DNA from: Magnetovibrio sp.
GTDB lineage: Bacteria > Pseudomonadota > Alphaproteobacteria > Rhodospirillales > Magnetovibrionaceae
Direction of reading: 5' to 3'
Assembly (NCBI GenBank): GCA_016763255.1
Contig: JAESUA010000018.1
Coordinates: 1-8,917, forward strand
DNA length: 8,917 bases
Shown here: piece by piece, positions 1 to 6,030 of the stretch
Layout: the number at the start of each line of letters is the position of its first letter
Numbering within the stretch: the stretch's first letter is position 1
Program-made: the position numbers and the translations under genes
The notes under the pieces: model-generated
Told to the model about the DNA's origin: nothing
The model's database searches: none
The model's input: the letters and a program-made list of their open reading frames with translations, nothing else

Positions 1-214
1 CCCCCCAGATGGGCAGCACCAACATCGCCCCCATGAGAACGTAGGGGCCGATGTTTTGGCCAAAGTCCCACAGCCATTCAAAGATCGCCTTGCCGGATTC
101 CCCGGCCCAGGCGTAAACCCCTTCGGGGGTGGCGTTGAACGTCGACAGCACCAAGCCGATGATCAGGCACCAAATCAGAATTTTAAGGATGGGAATGCGC
201 GGAGCGACAGCCAT
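1..214 (-). CDS. Small membrane protein, DUF6460-like (3' end cut by window)
   Basis: The reading frame starts at an ATG (complement of 212-214) and stays open to the window edge, giving the first 71 residues. An N-terminal hydrophobic helix at about residues 9-25 (motif ILKILIWCLIIGLVL) is followed by an amphipathic linker. A second hydrophobic segment begins near residue 56 (YVLMGAMLVLPIW) and runs off the edge. The two-helix layout with a tryptophan-rich stretch (FEWLWDFG) before the second helix resembles the alphaproteobacterial DUF6460 family of unknown function. That match is from memory of the family and is not certain. The gene lies 10 bases downstream of the Pmp3-like gene on the same strand, so the two are probably co-transcribed. 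The ribosome binding site is weak (GAGACC). No specific function can be assigned. Confidence 0.6.
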   Translation of the reverse strand, partial: MAVAPRIPILKILIWCLIIGLVLSTFNATPEGVYAWAGESGKAIFEWLWDFGQNIGPYVLMGAMLVLPIWG

Positions 215-224
215 GGTTCAGGTC

Positions 225-431
225 TCAATCGTCTTTGGATTTGTATTTCATCAAGGACAGCAGCGCCCAAAGTGAGGGAACCCAGGCCACCGTTAAGCTT
301 AGTCCGGCGGTAAACAGGGCTCCACCGAAGAATAGCACCTGCAAAATTAGGCAAATGATGGCCGAAATTGGCCGACCTATGGTGAAAAACAAAACAAACG
401 GAAGGAAGATGGCGATCAGAATACGGAGCAT
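225..431 (-). CDS. Pmp3/YqaE-like small hydrophobic membrane protein
   Basis: This 68-residue protein begins MLRILIAIFLPFVLFF, has a second long hydrophobic segment (IICLILQVLFFGGALF), and ends with a charged tail (YKSKDD). The N-terminal pattern of a short hydrophobic run with FLP matches the YqaE/Pmp3 (UPF0057) family of stress-linked proteolipids of the inner membrane. Typical members are about 50-55 residues, so this one is slightly long. I chose the ATG at 431 because it gives the usual family N terminus. An in-frame GTG at 449 would add six residues (MRKTDT) and cannot be excluded, since neither start has a strong Shine-Dalgarno sequence. The gene leads a two-gene minus-strand unit with the DUF6460-like gene. 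The family assignment is moderate and the role is unknown here. Confidence 0.65.
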   Translation of the reverse strand: MLRILIAIFLPFVLFFTIGRPISAIICLILQVLFFGGALFTAGLSLTVAWVPSLWALLSLMKYKSKDD

Positions 432-624
432 AGTGTCAGTCTTTCGCACAAAAATAATACATGAAAATTTTTACGAGCTCGTGATATAGAGCCTAGTTGA
501 AGGCAGACTCCTTGAAAAGAAGGCGAAATGCAAGCGCTTTGGCACCTTGATAGGCGATGAGAAGGGCCCCGATGGGCTGTTAAAATCATCACATGTTTGC
601 GCATAAGTGTCTGTCTTGGCGCAA

Positions 625-655
625 TTGGTGTCATGCAAAATTAGAAATGCATAAT
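625..655 (+). promoter_or_regulatory. Weak candidate sigma-70 promoter upstream of fccA
   Basis: TTGGTG (625-630) and CATAAT (650-655) are separated by 19 bases. The -10 matches five of six consensus positions, but the -35 matches only three and the spacer is longer than ideal. It would leave a leader of roughly 160 bases before fccA. It is listed only as an alternative to the better-spaced candidate at 743-771. Confidence 0.2.
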
Positions 656-742
656 GTATGTGTAGTATTTTTATTTACCCATTTAGATGAGATGAATCTA
701 ATGTAATTTAGACTGGTTGTTATGTGAAAGTCATTGATTTAC

Positions 743-771
743 TTGGTGTTTTTCCGTTTCCAACACATAAT
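743..771 (+). promoter_or_regulatory. Candidate sigma-70 promoter of fccAB
   Basis: TTGGTG (743-748) and CATAAT (766-771) are separated by the ideal 17 bases in AT-rich DNA. A start near 778 would give a leader of about 45 bases ending in the strong Shine-Dalgarno sequence of fccA. The -10 box lies inside the inverted repeat at 763-778, so a repressor could occlude it. The -35 matches only three consensus positions, which would suit a promoter that needs an activator. This is inferred from sequence only. Confidence 0.4.
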
Positions 772-778
772 TTTGTGT
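763..778. promoter_or_regulatory. Inverted repeat ACACA-N6-TGTGT over the -10 box, possible operator
   Basis: ACACA (763-767) and TGTGT (774-778) are perfect inverted arms around a 6-base AT-rich centre that contains most of the candidate -10 box of fccA. Such symmetry at a promoter is typical of a dimeric regulator site. The arms are short and the region is AT-rich, so chance is a real alternative. Confidence 0.3.
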
Positions 779-810
779 GGTATCCAAGATGTTCTTAAAG
801 TTAACGAGTG

Positions 811-816
811 GGAGGA
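811..816 (+). promoter_or_regulatory. Shine-Dalgarno that decides the fccA start
   Basis: GGAGGA lies six bases before the GTG at 823. A GTG at 808 in the same frame lies upstream of this sequence and would make the ribosome site part of the coding region. The site therefore favours the 823 start, which also gives a clean signal peptide. Confidence 0.8.
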
Positions 817-822
817 CGCATT

Positions 823-1452
823 GTGCGTAAATCTTTAATGTATACGCTCGCAGCGGGTGCACTGTTTGGCCTTATCGGGGTCTCCAGTGCGCAAGCCGGC
901 GAAGCAGAAGCCAGCATGTTGGCCAATACCTGTAATGGCTGTCATGGTCCCGACGGTGTCAGTCAGGGCCCCGCAGCCCCGACCATCGCGGGGATGAATA
1001 AATTCTATTTGACTGAGTCCTTGAAGGCCTATCGTGACGGTAAAAACCGTCCGTCGACCATCATGGCACGTATTGCCAAGGGCTACAGCGATTCCGAAAT
1101 CGAAAAGATTGCCGGATATTTCTCTGCCAAGCCGTTCGGTCGCGTGGCGATGCAGAACACCGACGTCGCCAAGGCGATGAAGGGCAAAGCACTGGTAAAA
1201 GATCTCTGTGAGAGCTGTCACGAAAAAGAAGGCTTTGCCGCTGAGGACTATCCTGTTCTCGCCGGTCAGATGCTTCCGTACCTGCGTAACAACTTGGCTG
1301 ATTTCAAATCGGGTTTGCGCAGCATTGATGCCAACCCGAATATGTCGGACAAAGAAAAGCGTAAAAAGAAGCGCACCCTCGCCGAGCTCAGAGATAAGCA
1401 TGGTGCAGACGGTGTTGAAGCCGTGCTTCAATTCTACGCCAGCCGCAAGTAA
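823..1452 (+). CDS. fccA: Flavocytochrome c sulfide dehydrogenase, diheme cytochrome c subunit
   Basis: This 209-residue protein is the electron-accepting cytochrome of sulfide dehydrogenase. FccB oxidises sulfide in the periplasm, and electrons pass through the two haems here to a soluble cytochrome c. A Sec signal peptide is visible (MRKS, hydrophobic core, cleavage near SSAQA at residue 25). Haem sites are C37-x-x-C40-H41 (CNGCH) and C129-x-x-C132-H133 (CESCH). Likely distal ligands are Met58 (TIAGM) and Met150 (LAGQM), as in two tandem class I cytochrome domains. Length and layout fit the FccA/SoxE family. A lysine/arginine-rich stretch (EKRKKKR, about residues 177-183) near the C terminus is notable and might be a docking surface. 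The GTG start at 823 is set by GGAGGA. The gene is followed 12 bases later by fccB, the normal partner and order. Confidence 0.92.
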   Translation: MRKSLMYTLAAGALFGLIGVSSAQAGEAEASMLANTCNGCHGPDGVSQGPAAPTIAGMNKFYLTESLKAYRDGKNRPSTIMARIAKGYSDSEIEKIAGYFSAKPFGRVAMQNTDVAKAMKGKALVKDLCESCHEKEGFAAEDYPVLAGQMLPYLRNNLADFKSGLRSIDANPNMSDKEKRKKKRTLAELRDKHGADGVEAVLQFYASRK

Positions 1453-1464
1453 GGGGACTTGATT

Positions 1465-2766
1465 ATGAGCAATATGAATCGTCGTAATTTTTTGAAAACG
1501 ACTGGCGGCGTCGCTTTGGCGACAGGCGTCACCCTGGCGGCTCCAAGCCTTTCAAACGCTGCAGGCGCTGGTAAAATTGTGATCGTCGGCGGCGGTGTCG
1601 CCGGTGCGACCACCGCGCGTTACTTGAAGCTGGGTAACAAGGACCTCGATGTCACCATCGTTGAGCCGAACGCCAGCTATCACACCTGCTTCATGTCCAA
1701 TGAAGTGATCGGTGGCGGACGTAAACTGAGCCAAATCGAGCAAACCTATGACGGCTTGCAGAAAATTGGCATCAAGGTGCTTAAGGACTCTGTGACCAGC
1801 ATCGATGCGGCGAAGAAAACCGTGATGACCAAAGGCGGCTCTAAGCTTGGCTATGACCATTGTGTGGTTGCACCGGGTATCAGCTTCTTGTCTGACGAGT
1901 TCGCCAATGTTGGCAGCTTCGGCAAAATTACCCACGCTTGGAAAGCCGGTCCACAGACCGCTTTGTTGCGTCGGCAGTTGGAAGCCATGCATGACGGCGG
2001 TACCGTCGCCATTGTGGCCCCGCCGAACCCGTTCCGTTGCCCTCCTGGACCGTACGAACGGGCCAGCTTGATTGCGGAATACCTGCAAAACAACAAGCCC
2101 AAGTCCAAGGTCGTGATTATCGATCGCAAGGACAAGTTCTCCAAGCAGGGCCTGTTCACAGGCGCGTGGAAGAACCTCTATGGTTATGGCACCGATAATT
2201 CCATGATCGAGTGGCGTTCCGCCGCTTCGACCGGTGGGATCGAGTCCATCAGTGCCCCTGATATGACCATCGAAACGCTGTCCGGTGGGACTGAAAAGTT
2301 TGACGTCATCAACTACATTCCGCGTCAAACTTCCGGCTCCATTGCCAAAACGGTTGGCCTGACCAATGCCAAGGGCTGGTGTGATGTTGACAAGACGACC
2401 TTCGAATCGAAGGTGCACAAGGGTATTTATGTGCTCGGCGACGCCTCCGTGGCGACCAAAATGCCGAAGTCTGGCTATTCCGCCAACTCGCAGGGCAAAG
2501 TTTGCGCTGCGGCGATCGTCAACATGATTGCTGGCAAGCCGGTCGGTACGCCGTCTTACGTCAACACCTGTTACTCCATCGCAGGCAAAGATTATGGTTT
2601 CTCCGTTGCAGCGGTTTATCGCAACAACGCAGATAAAGACATCATTGCCGGTGTTAAGGGTGCGGGCGGTTTGACCCCGGGTGACGCAAGTTCTGAAATG
2701 CGCCGTCGTGAGGTTGAGTTTGCCTACAGCTGGTACAACAACATCACTAAAGACACCTGGGGTTAA
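1465..2766 (+). CDS. fccB: Flavocytochrome c sulfide dehydrogenase, FAD subunit (Tat-exported)
   Basis: This 433-residue periplasmic flavoprotein oxidises sulfide and hands electrons to FccA. The N terminus has a twin-arginine signal (RRNFLK, residues 6-11) followed by a hydrophobic stretch and an alanine-rich cleavage region near residue 33. The FAD-binding dinucleotide fold shows GGGVAG at residues 42-47, and GDAS at about 325-328 contacts the flavin region. Cys75 in [14 protein letters not shown] matches the cysteine that binds FAD covalently in Allochromatium FccB. Cys192 ([11 protein letters not shown]) and Cys369 (VNTCYSI) match the redox-active disulfide pair at the sulfide site. All key residues are therefore present, and the enzyme looks functional. 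The start at ATG 1465 is supported by AAGGGGA seven bases upstream. A TTG at 1459 overlaps the spacer and is rejected. An alternative ATG at 1474 would also retain the RR motif. Confidence 0.95.
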   Translation: MSNMNRRNFLKTTGGVALATGVTLAAPSLSNAAGAGKIVIVGGGVAGATTARYLKLGNKDLDVTIVEPNASYHTCFMSNEVIGGGRKLSQIEQTYDGLQKIGIKVLKDSVTSIDAAKKTVMTKGGSKLGYDHCVVAPGISFLSDEFANVGSFGKITHAWKAGPQTALLRRQLEAMHDGGTVAIVAPPNPFRCPPGPYERASLIAEYLQNNKPKSKVVIIDRKDKFSKQGLFTGAWKNLYGYGTDNSMIEWRSAASTGGIESISAPDMTIETLSGGTEKFDVINYIPRQTSGSIAKTVGLTNAKGWCDVDKTTFESKVHKGIYVLGDASVATKMPKSGYSANSQGKVCAAAIVNMIAGKPVGTPSYVNTCYSIAGKDYGFSVAAVYRNNADKDIIAGVKGAGGLTPGDASSEMRRREVEFAYSWYNNITKDTWG

Positions 2767-2799
2767 TTCTCTGGTGAGGGATGAAATGCCCTCAAGTCT

Positions 2800-2862
2800 T
2801 TTAGACGACAAGCAAAGGTCCCCGTTCCCAATCTGGGGGGCGGGGACCTTTGACTGTCTAAA
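2800..2862 (+). terminator. Two-tier hairpin after fccB (terminator, attenuator or RNA-processing site)
   Basis: CAAAGGTCCCCG (2813-2824) pairs perfectly with CGGGGACCTTTG (2841-2852), a 12-base stem. The loop itself holds CCCA/TGGG. An outer stem TTTAGAC (2800-2806) with GTCTAAA (2856-2862) extends it across a short internal loop. No uridine run follows, so it is not a textbook intrinsic terminator. It may attenuate transcription or stabilise the fccAB mRNA 3' end. Confidence 0.65.
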
Positions 2863-2879
2863 CGTTTGACGAATATAAC
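2850..2879 (+). promoter_or_regulatory. Candidate sigma-70 promoter for the NapC-like/tetraheme operon
   Basis: TTGACT (2850-2855, five of six consensus positions) and TATAAC (2874-2879, five of six) are separated by 18 bases. This is the best consensus promoter I found in the window. Its -35 box lies in the 3' arm of the hairpin after fccB. Transcription would begin near 2886, giving a leader of about 110 bases. This suggests the downstream cytochrome genes can be expressed independently of fccAB. Confidence 0.55.
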
Positions 2880-2995
2880 TGGGGAGAACATCGGAAACGG
2901 GGCCGAGAGGCACGGTCCGTAACCGAGAACAGCAGCTGAAATAAGGCGATCCGTTGGGGGACGGTACAATCGCTGAAACCGGGAGCTTGGGAAAA

Positions 2996-3556
2996 GTGAC
3001 GTTGATCAAATCTATTTTGAAATGGCTGAAAAGGCCCATCGTTTTATGGGGCGGTGTGCTTGGTGGTGTCGTGGGCACCGGACTCTTTCTGGTCGCCTTC
3101 ACCACCGGTGTGGGCCTGACCAACACCACGGAATTTTGCGTCTCTTGCCATTCCATGACGCACCCTTATGAAGAATACAAAAAGAGTTTTCACTACAAAA
3201 ACACCGTGGGCATCCAGGCTGGTTGCCCCGATTGCCACGTGTCGCAGAACTATTCCGACAAAATGATTGCCAAGGTGATGGCTTATAAGGATGTGCTGGG
3301 CGAAATTCTCGGCACCATCGACACCAAGGAAAAGTTCGAAGAGCAGCGCTTGGTGATGGCCAAGCGGGTGTGGGCCAAAATGGAAGCCCGCGAGTCGCGC
3401 GAATGCCGCAACTGTCATGACTTCGACACCATGTTGTTCGATGAGCAAGGCCGTCGCGCCCGGCGCAAGCACCAAGAAGCCCAAAAAGAAGGTGGTCACT
3501 GTATCCAGTGTCACAAGGGCGTGGTGCACGAAATGCCTAAGGGCGCAGACTTTTGA
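2996..3556 (+). CDS. NapC/NirT-family membrane-anchored tetraheme cytochrome c
   Basis: This 186-residue protein has one N-terminal membrane anchor (about residues 14-36, VLWGGVLGGVVGTGLFLVAF) and a periplasmic domain with four haem sites: CVSCH (48-52), CPDCH (77-81), CRNCH (137-141) and CIQCH (169-173). The first is followed by Ser-Met (CVSCHSM), the CxxCHxM feature typical of NapC/NrfH proteins. Members of this family exchange electrons between the membrane quinol pool and periplasmic redox proteins. The start is uncertain. GTG 2996, with GGGAG at 2981-2985, gives a normal family N terminus, but TTG 3002 is possible and TTG 2954 would add 14 implausible residues. The next gene, a tetraheme cytochrome, begins 14 bases later and is the likely partner. 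No reductase (NapA, NrfA) gene is adjacent, so its usual role cannot be assumed. Confidence 0.9.
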   Translation: MTLIKSILKWLKRPIVLWGGVLGGVVGTGLFLVAFTTGVGLTNTTEFCVSCHSMTHPYEEYKKSFHYKNTVGIQAGCPDCHVSQNYSDKMIAKVMAYKDVLGEILGTIDTKEKFEEQRLVMAKRVWAKMEARESRECRNCHDFDTMLFDEQGRRARRKHQEAQKEGGHCIQCHKGVVHEMPKGADF

Positions 3557-3570
3557 GGGGGGCACAGGAC

Positions 3571-4953
3571 ATGCGTAGTTCTTATATAAGTGTTTTGAGG
3601 TTCTCGCGGATCGCTTTGGCGGCGGCGTTTATGGCTACAGGCTTGATGAGTGCCCCTACGGTGCATGCTGCCGGGGCTAAGGCCAATGCAATGCCATCCC
3701 AGGCCGACCAAAAACTGGTCGCTTCGGTCGCGGCGGGTGGACGGATGTATGACAACTGGATCCGCGAATTGGCGTTGAAAAAGCCAAAATCCGTGCACCC
3801 TTTGTACCCAAGCGATGGCAAATACACCGATACCGCCTGGCAGACGTGGCGGTGTGTCACATGCCATGGCTGGGATTATTTGGGCGATAGGGGGGGCTCC
3901 ACCAAAGGCGAAAACTTCACCGGAATCAAAGGCGTATCGGGCATGATCGGCTCCACCGCCGAACAGGTTGCCGAGGTTTTACGCGATGATAAGCACGGTT
4001 ACGGTGATTTTTTCGATGATCGTGCGATGGTTGATATCTCCAACTTTGTGGTTAAGGGCTTGGTGCCCATGGACCGGGTGGTGGATCGTGCCACCGGACG
4101 GGCGTTGATCGAGCCGGTGAGTTCTTCGGCGCACTTTTCGACCATTTGTGTGAACTGTCATGGTGCCGATGGGCGCATGATGAAGACCATTCCGCCGCTT
4201 GGCGAGGCGGCGCGGCGAAACCCTTGGCAAGCCATGCACAAGATGCTCAATGGTCACCCCGGCGACGATATGCCGGCGTTGCGCGCCTTCGATGTGCGTA
4301 CGACCTTGTCCACCTTAGCCTTCATCCAGGCGCTGCCGCCACGCGACCCGCTGTATTCCATCGCCCGGGGCGGCAAGCTCTATGATGATTGGGCCGAAGA
4401 AATCGGCACACGCTATCCCAAGGATGCACATCTTGCGTTTCCCAAGGACAAACAAGTCGATACCGGCTCCAGCACCTGGCGCTGTGTCGAATGTCACGGC
4501 TGGGATTACAAGGGTGCACACGGTATTCGTGGGGTGCGCAACATGATCGGTGCCCACCCCAGCGCCATCATCAAAGTCTTGAAAGATGATACCCACAATT
4601 TGGACCACAAGCTGCAGTATGCGGATTTTTACGATCTGGCCAGTTTTGTCAGCCAAGGTCAGGTGGATATGAACGAATACATCGATGCCCGTTCCATGCA
4701 AGCCCGTGGCGAGGCGGACAACAGCACCCAGTATTATTTGACGCTGTGCGCCACCTGTCATGGGGATGAGGGTAAGGATATTCGCACCATGCCATCTTTG
4801 GGGCGTGTGGCCACGGAACGTCCATGGCAGGCTTTGCACAAGGTATTGCATGGTCATCCCGGCGATCAAATGCCGGCGTGGCAGGCGACCATGACACCAT
4901 CGGTGATCAAGGATGTCCTGGCCAAATTGCAGACCTTGCCCACACGTAAATAA
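3571..4953 (+). CDS. Periplasmic tetraheme cytochrome c of two tandem diheme units
   Basis: This 460-residue protein has a Sec signal peptide (hydrophobic core at about 14-30, cleavage near VHA at 33) and then two homologous units, about 55-257 and 265-457. Each opens with a GG(R/K)xYDxW segment followed by TWRCVxCHGWDY (haems at C95-H99 and C305-H309). Each closes with a class I-like CxxCHG (C193-H197 and C393-H397) and the repeat GHPGDxMPA (about 228-236 and 428-436). The second-haem sites are exactly 200 residues apart, evidence of internal duplication. The protein is a multihaem electron carrier, and its specific donor and acceptor are unknown. The NapC-like protein just upstream is the natural membrane partner. 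ATG 3571, preceded by a GAGGGGGG run at 3555-3562, is the chosen start. A strong terminator follows 27 bases after the stop codon. Confidence 0.85.
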   Translation: MRSSYISVLRFSRIALAAAFMATGLMSAPTVHAAGAKANAMPSQADQKLVASVAAGGRMYDNWIRELALKKPKSVHPLYPSDGKYTDTAWQTWRCVTCHGWDYLGDRGGSTKGENFTGIKGVSGMIGSTAEQVAEVLRDDKHGYGDFFDDRAMVDISNFVVKGLVPMDRVVDRATGRALIEPVSSSAHFSTICVNCHGADGRMMKTIPPLGEAARRNPWQAMHKMLNGHPGDDMPALRAFDVRTTLSTLAFIQALPPRDPLYSIARGGKLYDDWAEEIGTRYPKDAHLAFPKDKQVDTGSSTWRCVECHGWDYKGAHGIRGVRNMIGAHPSAIIKVLKDDTHNLDHKLQYADFYDLASFVSQGQVDMNEYIDARSMQARGEADNSTQYYLTLCATCHGDEGKDIRTMPSLGRVATERPWQALHKVLHGHPGDQMPAWQATMTPSVIKDVLAKLQTLPTRK

Positions 4954-4980
4954 AAAATATACAGGCGGTGTTCGCCCCTT

Positions 4981-5019
4981 CAAAAACCCCACCCGGATTG
5001 ATCTCGGGTGGGGTTTTTG
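4981..5019 (+). terminator. Strong intrinsic terminator after the tetraheme cytochrome gene
   Basis: CAAAAACCCCACCCG (4981-4995) pairs perfectly with CGGGTGGGGTTTTTG (5005-5019) around a 9-base loop. The 15-base stem ends in five T residues in its 3' arm. The stem is fully symmetric, so it may also stop transcription from the other side. It separates the cytochrome operon from the regulator region. Confidence 0.9.
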
Positions 5020-5391
5020 CGGCTAGGAAGACAAATATACCCCGCCTGAGTTGTAAAACCCTACCCAAATCATAAGGGTGTTATCCTACCCAAGAAGTGA
5101 GGGCAGGAGATTCGGCCTCTCATAATGATGGGGTAGGGCGGTAAATTTGAATGAATATCCATGTGTGCGACGCAGCATTACCCAAATGGGTGGCGTGATT
5201 ACGCCTATTTTGATTATTTTTTTTAGTTATGTGACAATGACTTATAAGAATTGTTGCATTGCGGGTAGGTATTGCCCTTTACAATTGATCCGTAAAACTG
5301 ATATCTCTAATGTATACCTACCCGTTTGGGCGTGCCCTGGGGATTTTAGGGGGGCAGAACGACATGCTTCTTTGAAAATGAGGAGCGAACC
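5020..5391. other. Regulatory intergenic region with repeated CTACCC/ACCCAAA elements
   Basis: About 370 bases with no convincing gene. The stretch contains CCTACCCAA at 5060-5068 and again at 5085-5093 (25 bases apart), GGGGTAGGG at 5130-5138, the inverted repeat ACCCAAATGGGT at 5180-5191, CGGGTAGGTAT at 5262-5272, and its exact reverse complement ATACCTACCCG at 5314-5324, followed by ACCCGTTTGGGC at 5320-5331. These are best read as multiple binding sites of one regulator, possibly the one encoded immediately downstream. Candidate promoter hexamers between the last two elements (TTGATC 5285-5290, TAATGT 5308-5313, 17-base spacer) are weak. Confidence 0.6.
5262..5324. promoter_or_regulatory. 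11-base inverted repeat flanking the likely promoter of the regulator gene
   Basis: CGGGTAGGTAT (5262-5272) and ATACCTACCCG (5314-5324) are perfect inverted copies 41 bases apart. The AT-rich interval holds TTTACA (5278-5283), TTGATC (5285-5290), TACAAT (5280-5285) and TAATGT (5308-5313), so a promoter probably lies between the two arms. The arrangement suits looping or cooperative autoregulation. The promoter position itself is not certain. Confidence 0.45.
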
Positions 5392-6030
5392 GTGAGTGTA
5401 TTGATCCAAGAAGAACGCGACCCGATTGAGGTCGTGGTGGCAGATAAGTCACCATTAATTTTAGCTGGTCTTGTGCAGATGTTTGATCTCGATGAGCGTT
5501 TTAACCTGGTGGCCACGGCCGCCGATGGGGAGCGTTTTCTAGAGGCCGTTGAACGCCTGAATTTTGATGTCGGGATTGTCGGCTGGAACATGCCTTACCT
5601 GAATGGTCAGGGCGTGCTTCAAGAGTTGCAAAAAACCGAAAATCCGCCGCGTATCATCGTTTTCACAGGTAATTCGGCCCCCGACATACCGCGCCAAGTG
5701 ATGCGCTTTGGCGGTGCGGGTTTCTGTTCTAAGTGTGATGCGTCAACCGTGCTGGCGGAAACCGTTTTGGCGGTGTCCGAAGGGCGCATGGTGTTTCCCT
5801 TTATGGACTTGTCACGCTCAAGTTCCGATCCGTTTTCCGGTCTCACCGCACGCGAGCAAGAGTTGCTCGCCTCCCTGGCGCGCGGGCGTACCAACCAACA
5901 GATTGCCAATGATCTCACCATTTCCCTCAACACCGTTAAGTTTCACCTCAAGAATCTGTACGGAAAGTTGGATGTGAGGAACCGCGCGCAAGCCGTGGCC
6001 TGCTACCTCAACGCCAGCGGGAGCGTTTAA
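5392..6030 (+). CDS. NarL/FixJ-family regulator with degenerate receiver domain
   Basis: This 212-residue protein has an N-terminal receiver domain (about 12-125) and a C-terminal LuxR-type helix-turn-helix (about 150-208, containing LTAREQELL and IANDLTISLNTVKFHLKNLYGKL). The DNA-binding half looks intact. In the receiver, the segment FDVGIVGWNMPYLNG aligns with the usual xDVVLLDxxMPxxNG, so the phospho-acceptor Asp is Gly64. The acidic pair near the N terminus is Asp18-Lys19 rather than two acidic residues, while Thr92 and Lys114 are kept. Two cysteines form C112-S-K-C115 around that lysine. The protein therefore probably does not use ordinary aspartyl phosphorylation. A redox, sulfur or metal signal at the CxxC is possible but speculative. 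GTG 5392, preceded by AGGAG, is the start. No histidine kinase is adjacent in the window. Confidence 0.88.
   Translation: MSVLIQEERDPIEVVVADKSPLILAGLVQMFDLDERFNLVATAADGERFLEAVERLNFDVGIVGWNMPYLNGQGVLQELQKTENPPRIIVFTGNSAPDIPRQVMRFGGAGFCSKCDASTVLAETVLAVSEGRMVFPFMDLSRSSSDPFSGLTAREQELLASLARGRTNQQIANDLTISLNTVKFHLKNLYGKLDVRNRAQAVACYLNASGSV

Larger units (their letters stand above)
432..822. other. AT-rich intergenic region between divergent transcription units
   Basis: About 390 bases separate the leftward Pmp3-like unit from the rightward fccAB unit, so promoters for both should lie here. The part from about 580 to 800 is clearly AT-rich. I see a 10-base palindrome ACGAGCTCGT at 473-482, a small inverted repeat TTAGAT-N7-ATCTAA at 683-701, and candidate promoters for fccA, which are listed separately. 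Short open frames in this stretch lack credible ribosome sites or family resemblance, and I do not call a gene in it. Confidence 0.6.
2767..2995. other. Intergenic region between fccB and the NapC-like gene
   Basis: These 229 bases hold a long GC-rich hairpin (2800-2862), a good promoter-like sequence starting in its 3' arm (2850-2879), and then a leader of about 110 bases with several short GC-rich repeats before the GTG at 2996. No convincing gene is seen. An open frame entering from a TTG at 2954 is just an upstream extension of the NapC-like gene. Confidence 0.6.

Noticed and set aside
566..577. Small GCCC-CGAT-GGGC hairpin in the left intergenic region
   Set aside because: Four base pairs with no T tract is expected by chance.
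416..634. A 72-codon minus-strand open frame in the left intergenic region
   Set aside because: It overlaps the start of the Pmp3-like gene, has no membrane or domain pattern, and lacks a Shine-Dalgarno sequence.
676..682. TACCCAT upstream of fccA as a binding site of the regulator at 5392-6030
   Set aside because: It is a single seven-base match with no partner half-site, so chance is a sufficient explanation.
835..1431. A 198-codon minus-strand open frame opposite fccA
   Set aside because: It is the reverse-frame shadow of fccA, with no ribosome site or family resemblance.
2866..2894. TTGACG at 2866-2871 as a -35 box
   Set aside because: No acceptable -10 box lies 16-19 bases downstream, whereas TTGACT at 2850 pairs well with TATAAC at 2874.
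1552..3156. A 534-codon open frame on the minus strand opposite fccB
   Set aside because: It is antisense to fccB, whose covalent-FAD cysteine, disulfide cysteines and Tat signal are all intact. Its translation is compositionally odd, has no recognisable domain, and crosses the intergenic hairpin and promoter.
5060..5331. Possible CRISPR array or iteron origin, given the repeated CTACCC units
   Set aside because: The units are short, differ in orientation, are irregularly spaced and have no constant-length spacers. No cas or replication gene is nearby.
5147..5395. An 82-codon open frame ahead of the regulator gene
   Set aside because: It runs through the repeated CTACCC elements and the likely promoter, overlaps the regulator start, and has no convincing ribosome site. 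It is better read as regulatory DNA.
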